Assembly: GCF_022919095.1 (NCBI RefSeq)
Contig: NZ_CP095073.1
Coordinates: 992,001 to 1,056,000, forward strand
Origin: Halobacillus salinarum
GTDB lineage: Bacteria > Bacillota > Bacilli > Bacillales > Halobacillaceae
DNA length: 64,000 nucleotides
Direction: 5' to 3'
The notes beneath the pieces were generated by a model. It had not been told where the DNA came from, made no database searches, and was given only the letters and a program-made list of their open reading frames with translations. Shown here piece after piece: positions 31,502 to 40,431 of this stretch (within the stretch, counting starts at the first letter, position 1; each line of letters begins with the position of its first letter). Both the position numbers and the translations under genes were made by a program.

Positions 31502-32833
31502 ATGAAACGAGTTGTCACCTTTGTCTTCCTGCTAGCTATGTTGGCCGCCTGCTCGAGCAGTAACAATGCAGAGGAGCCGGAGGAACGCATTACCCCTGTC
31601 GAGACCGCGCCGATCACGAAAGGGGATTTTGTTGTGAATAGAGAAATTGTCGGCCGCGCGTCCACTGCTGATTCGTCCCCGGTCGTTTCCAAAGTCCCTG
31701 GGGAGGTTGTATCGATGAAGGTGTCTAAAGGGGACCGTGTGGAAAAAGGCGATGTCATCGCTGTCGTCGACCCGGGGGATACAAACAGCCAGGTCGAGAT
31801 GCAGCAGCTCTCGCTGGAACAAGCCCAGAAGCAGCTGGAAAATGCGAAGCTTGCAAAACAGCAGGCCCAGGAAGGCATCGATAACGCCAAAAAGCAGGTC
31901 GAAGTAGCCGAGCAGGGCGTCCAGGCGCAGGCGAGCCAGACGGAAGCAGCCGCTAAAGCCGCTTACGATCAGTACAAGCAGGCCAAGGACCTTGCAGAGC
32001 AGACGAAAAAACTCGTCGATGAAGGCACGGTGCCAAAAGTGTTGTACGAGCAGGCGCAAAGCCGCGCGGATCAAGCTTATGCCCAGTATAAAAAGCTGAA
32101 AGGCCAGGAAAGCCCGCCCTCCTCAACGGTCGCACAGGCTGAAGCTCAGGTGGACGCCGCCCAGCAGCAGCTGGAGCAGGCAGAGGTCGGGGTCGACCAA
32201 GCCGAGATCCAGGTCGAGCAGGCACAAGTGCAGCTTAATTCCGCCAAAGACCAATCGGCGAACCAAACGGTAACCGCACCTTCATCAGGAGAAGTGTCGA
32301 CACTTGAAGCCGGTGAAGGCGATATGGTGACGAACCAGCAGCCGTTTGCGACGATTGTCGGCTTAAATCCGATGACGATTACCGCGATGCTGACGCCGGA
32401 TCAACTGCATTTGTTTTCAAAAGGAAAAGAAATGGACGTCGATATCGATACGTTGAAGGACAACCGGAAGTCGAAGGTGACCTATGTATCATCCGTGCCG
32501 AACGATACCGGCCTTTATCCCGTGGAAGCAACGGTCAATAATGATAAGGAAAAAATTAAGCCGGGCATGATGGCGAAGTTTTTGCTGCCGGAAACAGTCG
32601 TGAAGGATACGCTCATCGTTCCAACTGATGCCGTCATTCAAGACGGGGCGAAGCCTTACGTGTATAAAGTCGTCGATGATAAAGCGGTGAAGGTGACGGT
32701 CGACGTGCAGGAATCACAGACGGACCGGACGGCTGTGACGGGCGATATTACGACGAAGGATCAAGTCATTACGAGTGGGCAGCTGACGTTAACCGATGGC
32801 GGGAAAGTCAGCATTATGAAAGAGGAAGCATAA
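31502..32833 (+). CDS. RND efflux adaptor (membrane fusion) lipoprotein
   Basis: 443 residues. Lipoprotein signal ending LAACSSS, then barrel-sandwich half (about 55-85, SKVPGEVVSMKVSKGDRVEKGDVIAVVD), a long Gln/Ala/Glu-rich helical hairpin (about 95-250), the second lipoyl half (TVTAPSSGEVSTLEAGEGDMV) and a beta-barrel plus membrane-proximal domain. In a Gram-positive cell it would extend from the outer face of the membrane. Its stop codon is immediately followed by the start of the pump gene. The TCATAATTATGA palindrome at 31403 may be an operator. Confidence 0.92.
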   Translation: MKRVVTFVFLLAMLAACSSSNNAEEPEERITPVETAPITKGDFVVNREIVGRASTADSSPVVSKVPGEVVSMKVSKGDRVEKGDVIAVVDPGDTNSQVEMQQLSLEQAQKQLENAKLAKQQAQEGIDNAKKQVEVAEQGVQAQASQTEAAAKAAYDQYKQAKDLAEQTKKLVDEGTVPKVLYEQAQSRADQAYAQYKKLKGQESPPSSTVAQAEAQVDAAQQQLEQAEVGVDQAEIQVEQAQVQLNSAKDQSANQTVTAPSSGEVSTLEAGEGDMVTNQQPFATIVGLNPMTITAMLTPDQLHLFSKGKEMDVDIDTLKDNRKSKVTYVSSVPNDTGLYPVEATVNNDKEKIKPGMMAKFLLPETVVKDTLIVPTDAVIQDGAKPYVYKVVDDKAVKVTVDVQESQTDRTAVTGDITTKDQVITSGQLTLTDGGKVSIMKEEA

Positions 32834-35800
32834 TTGAAGCTCGTCAACTTATCAGTGAAACGTCCCGTCGGCGTCATTATGGTCGTCGCCGCCATTCTTG
32901 CCCTCGGGTTCGTGTCGCTGAAAAACTTAACGCTTGATTTGTATCCAGACATAGATCTGCCGATTGCGGTTGTGTCGACGAGCTATGAAGGAGCGGCTCC
33001 TCAGGAAGTCGAAAAGCTCGTCAGCCGGCCGATTGAATCGTCCGTTTCAACAATCGAGAATCTGAAGGTGCTGCAGTCGCAGTCCCAGTCAGGTTCTTCG
33101 CTCGTACTTATGCAGTTTCAAAATGGTGTCGATCTCGATAGCACGCTCCTGCAGGTTCGGGAAAACATCGACCAGATCGGCGATGCTCTGCCGGAAGGGG
33201 CGGGGGACCCGAGCGTACTGCGCTTTGATCCGCAGCAGCTGCCGATCATGACGGTAGGGTTGTCCGGCGATTCTCCGGAAGAGCTTCAGAAGATCGCTGA
33301 AAACCGGCTCGTGCCTTATTTTGAACGGCAGGAAGGCGTCGCATCCGTCAGCATTGAAGGCGGCAAGAAGCGTGAGGTGCAGGTCGAGGTTAACCGGGCA
33401 AAAATGGCGGAATACGGCCTCAATTCACAGAGCGTCATCCAGGCGTTAAGCTCCTCCAATCAGTCCGCCTCCGCCGGCCAGATCAACAAAGGCCAGAAGG
33501 ATTTGCAAATCCGCGTCACCGGCGAGTACAAATCGGTCGATGACGTTAAAAAGACGATCCTGCAGTCGGAAAACGGCGCGCGGATTACGCTTGACCAAAT
33601 CGCCAATGTAAAAGAAACGTACCGGACGACGAATTCGATTGCAGAAGTTGACGGGAAACCGGCTGTCGTTCTGTCATTTTTGAAAAAAACCGATGCGAAC
33701 ACCGTACAGACCGCTAACAATATTTCCAGCGCGATGAAGGATTTTGATGAGCTGCCGAACGGCGTCAGTATGGAAACCGTGCTCGATACGTCGGAGTTTA
33801 TTAAAATCTCGATCCGCAGTGTATTCTGGAACATCATTCTCGGCGGTGTGTTTTCCATTCTTGTGCTTATGCTGTTTTTACGAAGTGTGCGCGCGACGCT
33901 TGTCATCGGACTGTCGATTCCGATTGCGATCATTTCTACGTTTACGCTCATGTATTTTACCGGCGAAACGCTGAACGTTCTGACGATGGGCGGACTTGCG
34001 CTCGGAATCGGGATGATGGTCGACAGCTCGATCGTTATTTTAGAAAATATCGTGCTCTACCGCGAGCAGGGCTACTCGATGGTCGAATCGGCCAAAATCG
34101 GTGCCAGTGAACTCGCGCCAGCCGTGATTGCATCTGCGACGACGACGCTCGTTGTATTTTTGCCAATCATTTTTACAAACGGGATCGCCTCACAGCTGTT
34201 CACGCCGCTCGCGCTCACCATATCGTTTGCGCTGATCGCATCGCTTGCTGTATCGGTGACGCTGATTCCGATGCTGTCCTCAAAGCTCTTAACAAAAGCA
34301 TTTACAAACAGCGGCCGCCGCTACTGGTTTGACCGCTTTATGGATAAGGTGAATGATGCGTATCGCCGGGCGCTACGCTGGGTGCTCAAATTTAGAAAAA
34401 CAGCGATAGCGGCGACGCTCGCCTGTATCGCTGGCAGCTGTGCACTGATTCCGACGATCGGCACGGAATTCATCCCGCCGTCGGATCAAGGGCAGATTCA
34501 AGTGAGCGTCAATATGCCCGAAGGAACGGCGATTGAAAAAACACAGGAATTCACGAACCGCGTGACGAAGAAAATCGAAGAATACAAAAAGATCATTAAA
34601 GTGACCAATTTAAAGGTAGGCGGCGGCCAGTTTGATATCGGCAGCGGCTCGTCTGATTTTGCCTCTTATACGATTCAGCTCGTCGATCCCGGCGACCGTG
34701 ACGTATCGACTCAGGAAGCCGTCGAAAAACTGGACGATACGCTGAGCGACGTACCGGGTGCCGATATCCAGGTGAGTGAGCTTGACGCCGGGCTCGGAAC
34801 CGGGGCGCCGATTCAAGTGAAGCTGAACGGGCCGGATTACGAAGTGCTCGAGCAGCTGTCAAGCCAAGTATCGTATATGATTAAAGACGTCGACGGCATC
34901 AGCAACCCTTCGTCGTCTACCGATGAAGGACGCCCGGAGATGAACATCAACGTTAACCGCGAAAAGGCAGCGCAGTACGGGCTCAGCTACCAGCAGGTGA
35001 TCAGCCAGGTGCAGCTCGCGTTTAACGGACAAATCGCTACCCGATACAAGCAGGGCGGCGACGAAATCGACGTCCGGCTGATCCTGCCCGAGGAAGATCG
35101 CCAGACGATATCCGATCTCGAAGGCATGTCGGTACAGACGCCGACTGGCAATCTGATCCCGCTCGCAACGATCGCTGATCTCAATCAAGTGCAGGGACCG
35201 CAGACGCTGCTCCGGGAAGACCAGCAGCCGCAAGTAAACGTTGAAGCGGAAGTCGTCGGGCGTGACCTCGGCAGCGTCACCGATGACGTGAAGGCCGAGC
35301 TCGACCACTTGAATTTTCCTGATGGCTATACGTATGATATCGGCGGCCAGGCCGAGGATATGCGCGATGCGTTCAGCGATTTATCGCTTGCGCTCGTTTT
35401 TTCGATCTTTCTTGTCTATGCCGTGATGGCGATCCAGTTTGAGAACTTTCTGTTTCCATTCATTATTATGTTCTCGCTCCCTGCGACCGTAGTCGGTATT
35501 ACCGGCGGCCTATTTGTAACTAGGCTGCCGTTCAGCCTGCCCGCGTTTGTCGGGATTATTATGCTTGCGGGTATTGTCGTCAACAACGCCATCGTGCTCG
35601 TTGATTACATTAATATTCTGCGGCGCAAAGGCTACGACCGCTACGAAGCGATCCTTGATGCGGGACCGAGCCGCCTGCGGCCGATATTGATGACAACGCT
35701 CACGACCGTACTCGGCATGGTGCCGCTTGCGATCGGCATCGGCCGCGGCGCAGAAGCCCAGCAGCCACTCGCGATCACGATCATCTTCGGCTTATCAGTA

Positions 35801-35899
35801 TCCAGCTTTTTCACGCTGCTTTTAATTCCAGTCGTCTACACGTATTTCGATGACCTGTCTAATAAGATTACTTCTTTTTTTAGAAAAAGAGTTGATTAA
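32834..35899 (+). CDS. RND-family efflux permease (HAE1/SwrC-like)
   Basis: 1021 residues, twelve transmembrane helices with two large external loops (about 30-330 and 555-850). Family features: N-terminal LSVKRPVGVIMVVAAILALG; DLYPDIDLPIAVVSTSYEGAAPQEVE; helix 4 with LALGIGMMVDSSIVILENI (proton-relay Asp); and GGLFVTRLPFSLPAFVGIIMLAGIVVNNAIVLVDY. B. subtilis SwrC (surfactin export and resistance) is the closest well-known type, but the substrate cannot be read from sequence. TTG start directly abutting the adaptor stop: tight coupling. Ends in a strong terminator. Confidence 0.93.
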   Translation: MKLVNLSVKRPVGVIMVVAAILALGFVSLKNLTLDLYPDIDLPIAVVSTSYEGAAPQEVEKLVSRPIESSVSTIENLKVLQSQSQSGSSLVLMQFQNGVDLDSTLLQVRENIDQIGDALPEGAGDPSVLRFDPQQLPIMTVGLSGDSPEELQKIAENRLVPYFERQEGVASVSIEGGKKREVQVEVNRAKMAEYGLNSQSVIQALSSSNQSASAGQINKGQKDLQIRVTGEYKSVDDVKKTILQSENGARITLDQIANVKETYRTTNSIAEVDGKPAVVLSFLKKTDANTVQTANNISSAMKDFDELPNGVSMETVLDTSEFIKISIRSVFWNIILGGVFSILVLMLFLRSVRATLVIGLSIPIAIISTFTLMYFTGETLNVLTMGGLALGIGMMVDSSIVILENIVLYREQGYSMVESAKIGASELAPAVIASATTTLVVFLPIIFTNGIASQLFTPLALTISFALIASLAVSVTLIPMLSSKLLTKAFTNSGRRYWFDRFMDKVNDAYRRALRWVLKFRKTAIAATLACIAGSCALIPTIGTEFIPPSDQGQIQVSVNMPEGTAIEKTQEFTNRVTKKIEEYKKIIKVTNLKVGGGQFDIGSGSSDFASYTIQLVDPGDRDVSTQEAVEKLDDTLSDVPGADIQVSELDAGLGTGAPIQVKLNGPDYEVLEQLSSQVSYMIKDVDGISNPSSSTDEGRPEMNINVNREKAAQYGLSYQQVISQVQLAFNGQIATRYKQGGDEIDVRLILPEEDRQTISDLEGMSVQTPTGNLIPLATIADLNQVQGPQTLLREDQQPQVNVEAEVVGRDLGSVTDDVKAELDHLNFPDGYTYDIGGQAEDMRDAFSDLSLALVFSIFLVYAVMAIQFENFLFPFIIMFSLPATVVGITGGLFVTRLPFSLPAFVGIIMLAGIVVNNAIVLVDYINILRRKGYDRYEAILDAGPSRLRPILMTTLTTVLGMVPLAIGIGRGAEAQQPLAITIIFGLSVSSFFTLLLIPVVYTYFDDLSNKITSFFRKRVD

Positions 35900-35902
35900 A
35901 AT

Positions 35903-35935
35903 GAGCCCTCACCCGTGCTGGTGAGGGCTTTTTTC
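35903..35935 (+). terminator. Terminator of the RND operon
   Basis: AGCCCTCACC pairs with GGTGAGGGCT, six-base loop, six T. Confidence 0.9.
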
Positions 35936-35985
35936 ATTTGAAAAAAATAATTACTCGTTTCTAGGCAAAAACTAATCGGAGGGGA

Positions 35986-36294
35986 TTCAGCGATCGCTGA
36001 ATAATTCTGCTTTTCGCTGATACATTTCCAGTTCCGCTGAATTAATCTTATTCTCGCTGATAAATTTCATTTTTAGCTGAAAAAATCTCATTTCCGCTGA
36101 ATTATTTCTCGTTTCGCTGAAAAAATTTTATTCCCGATAGATCATCTTACACTTCGCTATATCATCGCTGAATTTTCCGGATTCTCGCTGAATTAATTTC
36201 CGTTTCGGTGAAAAAATCAGATTGTCGCTGAATCATCTATATTTCCGAGGAAATAATCTCATTATCGACGAATACTCTCCATTCCCGCTAAAAG
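35986..36294. repeat. Tandem array 1 of a degenerate 20-bp repeat
   Basis: Sixteen units starting at 35995, every one exactly 20 bases except a single 11-base unit (36155-36165); the register then holds to 36286. Consensus about CGCTGAATNAATCTCATTTC; CGCTGA is the best-kept part and the 3' half is pyrimidine-rich in nearly every unit. The array opens with a 16-base perfect palindrome, TTCAGCGATCGCTGAA (35986-36001), where the motif meets its own inverse. 20 is not a multiple of three, so it does not encode a peptide repeat. It fills most of the 581-base gap between the RND operon and the lipoprotein gene; the remaining about 185 bases hold no gene. Confidence 0.9.
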
Positions 36295-36480
36295 TTCCAC
36301 CAATCCCCAAGCTTCTTCCACGTTCCGACGCACAGAGCACCCCGCCGTTTCGCCTCTACCTGCAGCGGGTATTTTATTAATAGAAAAGAGTGGTAAGAAA
36401 TTGGAAAAATGTGAAACCTATTTAAAACTATAACGTCTAATGAGTGTAGTAAGAAAATTTTAAAAATGGGGGTCAATTAT

Positions 36481-37389
36481 ATGAACAAAAAAGGATTATT
36501 GTTCGGCGTTTTCTCAGCTTCCGTCCTGCTTCTTTCTGCATGCGGCACGAGTATGCAGAACGGGGAGCAGGCTGTGAAGGCTCAGGAAACGAAGCTTGGC
36601 GACAAGGCGGAAAAAGCGGCAGACATCGAACTCAAGACGGACGACATCGATGTGGAAGCGATGAGCTATAACAAAGAAGCCGATGCCAATGCAGAGCCGG
36701 CTGCAACAAAAACAAAAAATAAGCAGTCCAGCGAACAATTAAAGAAATCCAGTGAAGCGGCCGACAAAAAAGAAAATGCCGTGCAGCAGAAAAAAGGTGT
36801 TCCAGCGAAGTCTGACAAGCCGAAGACTGATGTGAAAAAAGAGGAGACAGAGAAGCCGGTCAAGAAGGAAGAACCGAAGCTGCAGACGTCCGACGACTTG
36901 CAGCAGTTCACGCCATCTGCCTTTCTGCAGGGCGGTCAGCAGATCGCCCTGCAAGCCGGACAAGGCAAGCTGTATTCCACTGACCTGACCATCGGCATGC
37001 CGTGGTCTGAAGTAACGGCGGAGTACGGTGAGCCTGATGAGTCGACGTGGATCGAAGGACCGGTCGAGCGCTACGGCCAAATGTTCCTTGATTCTTCGAA
37101 GTCAAATCCGGCTGGCGGCAAGTTTGCCGGTGCCGAGTGGAGAAATACGAACGGCGTTGACGTGCATCCCGGCGATGTTACCCAGGCTCTCGGTCAGCCG
37201 GACAAAGTCGAGAACAACGACTTGTGGAAAGGGGTCTTATACATTTATTACTACAATGATTACGTGCTTACGTTTAACTTCAACGGCGATCACGTGATCG
37301 ACGACGATGTGAACGGCCCTCCAGTCGTGAAAAAAGTGGATCCGAATTCCACGCTGTCGATCATTCGCTTCGATACGAACGATCGGTAG
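36481..37389 (+). CDS. Lipoprotein with Lys/Glu-rich linker and C-terminal DUF4309-like domain
   Basis: 302 residues. Signal peptide with lipobox LLLSAC (Cys21). Residues about 25-140 are a charged low-complexity linker (Lys, Glu, Ala, Gln), suited to spanning the wall. The C-terminal domain (about 155-302) holds two related motifs, LTIGMPWSEVTAEYGEPDES and HPGDVTQALGQPDKVEN, the 'G-x-x-x-x-x-V-x-x-x-x-G-x-P' pattern of DUF4309/SmpA-like domains. ATG 36481 is preceded by GGGGGT; the ATG at 36466 has none. Function unknown; location suggests a surface role with the following wall protein. Confidence 0.8.
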   Translation: MNKKGLLFGVFSASVLLLSACGTSMQNGEQAVKAQETKLGDKAEKAADIELKTDDIDVEAMSYNKEADANAEPAATKTKNKQSSEQLKKSSEAADKKENAVQQKKGVPAKSDKPKTDVKKEETEKPVKKEEPKLQTSDDLQQFTPSAFLQGGQQIALQAGQGKLYSTDLTIGMPWSEVTAEYGEPDESTWIEGPVERYGQMFLDSSKSNPAGGKFAGAEWRNTNGVDVHPGDVTQALGQPDKVENNDLWKGVLYIYYYNDYVLTFNFNGDHVIDDDVNGPPVVKKVDPNSTLSIIRFDTNDR

Positions 37390-37399
37390 AAGTTGAAAT

Positions 37400-37446
37400 G
37401 AAGCGGGCGTCAGGTTTCCCATTCCTGGCACCCGCTTTATTTTTTC
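37400..37446 (+). terminator. Terminator after the lipoprotein gene
   Basis: AAGCGGGCGTCAGG pairs with CCTGGCACCCGCTTT (one mismatch), then TATTTTTT. Confidence 0.8.
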
Positions 37447-37540
37447 CAGAAAAAAGTGATCCAAACGCGTTCTTCTCCCGATAGCTTAGTGAATACAAGT
37501 CGTACAATAAAAATTCACGAAAGAGGAGAGGAACCGATCC

Positions 37541-38857
37541 ATGATTAAAAAAGCATTTGCCTTACTGATGACCCTTATGCTGCTCGTGCCGTCGATGGCG
37601 ATGGCCCACGAAGGAGCCCCGACGAGTAAAACGCCAGCCGCAGACTTGAGAGCGAACTTGAACCAGCTGCTCTCCAACCACTTCGTCTACCAGGTGTTAT
37701 CGATGACCAAAACGTATGACGGCGCGAAAGACGCAGACGCTGTCAACGAAGCCCTGGAGCGTAACGCCAACGACATCTCGAAAGCCATCGAATCGATCTA
37801 CGGAAAAGAAGGGGCCGCTCAGTTTGAGAAAATCTTCAATTCCCAGTATGAAGAAAGCCCGGGTCTTGCGGAAGCCGTAAAAAGCGGGGACAAGCAGGCC
37901 GAGAAAAAAATGAAACAGCAGCTGCTGCAGGAATTTCCTAAGGAGCTGGGCACGTTCTTAAGTAAAGCAACCGATGGAAAAATGCCAGCCGATAAAGCCG
38001 AAGCCGTGCTCCGACAGCATGAGCAGGACGTACAGGATGTATTTTACAACTATGCCAACGGCGACTTTAAAAAAGCGTATCAATCGTTCCGCGAAGGCTT
38101 CCACCGCATGTCAGACATCAGCAAAGCCCTGTCCAGCGCGATTGTCACGCAAATGCCGGAAAAATTTGATCACACGAAAGCTGATACAAAAGCTGCCGAC
38201 CTGCGTGCGAACTTAAACAGCCTTCTTTCTGAACACTTTGCGCTCGCAACGCTAGAAATGCAAAAAGGCTTCGACCAGGCCGTCGACTATGACTTTGTCA
38301 CGTGGGCCGAAGACCAGCACACTGCCGACTTTAAAGCGGCGATCAACAGCCTTTATGGCCAGAAAGCCGCCGACCAATTTGAAAAACTGTGGCAGCAGGA
38401 CCACCTCGATGCCCAGTCCAAAGTGTTTATCGCCGGGCTTGAAGATAACATGGACGCCCGCGACAAAGCCGAGATGCGTCTGAAGGACTTTTCCAAAGAA
38501 ATGGGCATGTTTTTATCGAAAGCAACCGATGGTAAACTGGATGAAGGTGGCGCGCAAAATGCCATCTGGAAACACGAAGCAAGTGTGCTCGAAACCTTCG
38601 ACAATTACAAAGACGGCGACTACCAGGCCACATATGAATCGTTCGACAAAGGCTTCGCTTATATGTACGGCGTCGGCATGATGCTCAGCGACGCGATCAT
38701 CCACCAAATGCCGAACGAATTCGAAATGATGCCTTCCGAAATGCCCGATACCGGTCTCGGCGGCACCGATCACCAGCTGTCCACCTGGATCTGGGTAGTC
38801 TTCGGATCCCTAGTCGTATTGTCCGGCGGAGCTCTGGCGACAAGAAAACAGCAGTAA
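37541..38857 (+). CDS. Wall-anchored protein with two 185-residue helical repeats and an MPDTG sorting signal
   Basis: 438 residues. Signal peptide cleaved after AMAHE. Two homologous helical domains start at about residues 33 and 218 (AADLRANLNQLLSNHF and AADLRANLNSLLSEHF), each containing SIYG/SLYG, QFEK and LSKATDGK in the same order. Relatives are labelled copper amine oxidase-like in databases without real enzyme evidence. The C-terminus is a sortase signal: MPDTG at 401-405, a hydrophobic helix (STWIWVVFGSLVVLSGGALA) and a basic tail RKQQ. GAGAGGAG precedes the ATG. The sortase gene follows 465 bases later. Confidence 0.88.
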   Translation: MIKKAFALLMTLMLLVPSMAMAHEGAPTSKTPAADLRANLNQLLSNHFVYQVLSMTKTYDGAKDADAVNEALERNANDISKAIESIYGKEGAAQFEKIFNSQYEESPGLAEAVKSGDKQAEKKMKQQLLQEFPKELGTFLSKATDGKMPADKAEAVLRQHEQDVQDVFYNYANGDFKKAYQSFREGFHRMSDISKALSSAIVTQMPEKFDHTKADTKAADLRANLNSLLSEHFALATLEMQKGFDQAVDYDFVTWAEDQHTADFKAAINSLYGQKAADQFEKLWQQDHLDAQSKVFIAGLEDNMDARDKAEMRLKDFSKEMGMFLSKATDGKLDEGGAQNAIWKHEASVLETFDNYKDGDYQATYESFDKGFAYMYGVGMMLSDAIIHQMPNEFEMMPSEMPDTGLGGTDHQLSTWIWVVFGSLVVLSGGALATRKQQ

Positions 38858-38867
38858 CGCTGCGGTG

Positions 38868-39260
38868 CGCCGATTTGCCAGGCTCGCCGAATTTATTGAG
38901 CTTTCGCTGAATTATCATGGGAATCGCTGATATAATCTGATTTCCGCTGAATAATCGCAGGAATCGCTGATATAATCTCATTTTCGCTGAATTATCACAA
39001 AAGTCGCTGAATGAATTGCGTTTCCGCTGAATTAGCTGAGATCGCTGAATTATCCGCGTTTCCGCCGAATTATTGCAGAAATCGCTGAAAAAATCTCAAT
39101 TTCGCTCAATTATCTCAGAAATCGCCGGAATAATCTCGATTTCGATGAAATAATGAAAAAGTCGCTGAATGAACCAAAATTACCGCCGGATTCGCGCCAG
39201 AACCCGCTGGATCAAACGCCTTTCTGCTCGAATTCTCGGCAAACCCGCTGCATGAATAAG
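38868..39260. repeat. Tandem array 2 of the 20-bp repeat, with strict alternation of two unit types
   Basis: About nineteen units starting CGCTGAAT, 20 bases each from 38885 to 39162 apart from one 18-base unit (39025-39042); more diverged units follow to about 39258. From 38885 on, units alternate without exception between pyrimidine-ended tails (TTTC, TTTT, TTT) and purine-rich tails (GGAAT, AAAGT, AGAT, AAAT), giving a 40-base higher-order repeat. The two tail types are partly complementary, so each 40-base unit could fold. The array fills the gap between the MPDTG protein and its sortase; several units contain TATAAT. Array 1 does not alternate. Confidence 0.9.
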
Positions 39261-39322
39261 AAGAGAACAAAGCTACCACTCACTGAACAAACGGAAAATT
39301 TCGCTGGAAAAGGTGATAGGGG

Positions 39323-40336
39323 ATGAAATGGAAAATTTATTTTACGGTCGTGGGGATCGTAGCGCTCCTGCTCATCGGCTACCAAACCGACATCTGGGCG
39401 AAGCTCACCCAGGGCGACACGGAAGTGGAGCACCTGGAGAGCAAGGAGCAGTCCAGCTATTTAAATGCTTCTAAAGCAACGAGAAAGAAGCAGACGAAAG
39501 AAGAAAAGCTGGATAAAGAGTTCACGGTCATTAATAAATCTGAAGACATGAACTCGGACAACGTCGAGAAGCAGAAGAAGGACACCGGCATCGTGCCTGC
39601 CCATATAAAGATCCCGGCGATCGACGTCGATACGAATGTTCATAAAGTAGGCATCCTCGATAACGGGCAGATGGGGGTTCCGGACGATACCGTTAACGTA
39701 GGATGGTTCGAGCCGGGCACGAAGCCTGGCAGCACCGGCAACGCGGTCATTGCCGGCCACGTCGACAGCTACGAAGGGCCCGCCGTCTTCTTTTACTTGA
39801 AAAACTTGAAAAAAGGCGACGAAGTCCACGTTACCGGGAAAGAAGGCAAAAAGCTCACGTATGTCGTCAAGGCACTGGAAAGCTACCCGTACGACAACGC
39901 TCCCATCAAGGACATCTTCGGCCACACCGATAAAAAACGCCTGAACTTGATTACCTGTACCGGCACCTTTGACCATGACACCGACAACCACCTCGAACGC
40001 CTCGTCGTGTTCACGGAGCTCAAAGAACCGAAAGAGGACAAGCAGCAGGCCGAAATTAAAGATGAACAAAACCAGCCGGAGAAACTGAAGGCACCAGATC
40101 ACGTAGAAGTGAGCGGCACGTTCGTCACCTGGCACGCGGTTCGCGACAAGCAGGTCATCGGCTACCGCGTCTACCGCAGCAAGGACGGCGAGAATTTTGA
40201 AAAAGTCGCCAGCGTCTCTTCTTACGAGCGCAAGAATTACACCGATCCCCACGCATCGGAATACACCTATTACGTCACCTCTGTCGATCAAGACGGCAGC
40301 GAATCAGACCCTTCAAAAAAAGTGAGTGCGAAATAA
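39323..40336 (+). CDS. Class F-like sortase with C-terminal FN3-like domain
   Basis: 337 residues. Membrane helix (about 5-22), charged linker, sortase domain about 88-232 with the catalytic His146 (VIAGHVDSY), Cys212 (LITCTG) and Arg226 (NHLERLVVF). A second linker is followed by a fibronectin type III-like domain (about 256-335: YRVYRSKDGENFEKVASV, YTYYVTSVDQDGSESDPS). Sortases usually end just after the Arg strand, so the added domain is unusual. The neighbouring MPDTG protein is the obvious substrate. GGTGATAGGGG precedes the ATG; a terminator follows. Confidence 0.9.
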   Translation: MKWKIYFTVVGIVALLLIGYQTDIWAKLTQGDTEVEHLESKEQSSYLNASKATRKKQTKEEKLDKEFTVINKSEDMNSDNVEKQKKDTGIVPAHIKIPAIDVDTNVHKVGILDNGQMGVPDDTVNVGWFEPGTKPGSTGNAVIAGHVDSYEGPAVFFYLKNLKKGDEVHVTGKEGKKLTYVVKALESYPYDNAPIKDIFGHTDKKRLNLITCTGTFDHDTDNHLERLVVFTELKEPKEDKQQAEIKDEQNQPEKLKAPDHVEVSGTFVTWHAVRDKQVIGYRVYRSKDGENFEKVASVSSYERKNYTDPHASEYTYYVTSVDQDGSESDPSKKVSAK

Positions 40337-40338
40337 AT

Positions 40339-40377
40339 GAAGAGAACCTTCCCTGAGCAGTGGAAGGTTCTCTTTTC
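40339..40377 (+). terminator. Terminator after the sortase gene
   Basis: AGAGAACCTTCC pairs with GGAAGGTTCTCT, T run follows. Confidence 0.85.
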
Positions 40378-40431
40378 ATCATGGAAATGAATGTTAAAAT
40401 TAGTGTATCCCCTTACGAAAAGGAGAGTTCT

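Noticed and set aside
35986-36294. CRISPR array
   Set aside because: Period is 20, the conserved part is about six bases, and there are no long identical repeats with unique spacers, and no cas genes nearby.
36466-36480. Earlier ATG of the surface lipoprotein gene
   Set aside because: The ATG itself forms part of the G-rich ribosome binding region for ATG 36481, and it lacks its own site.
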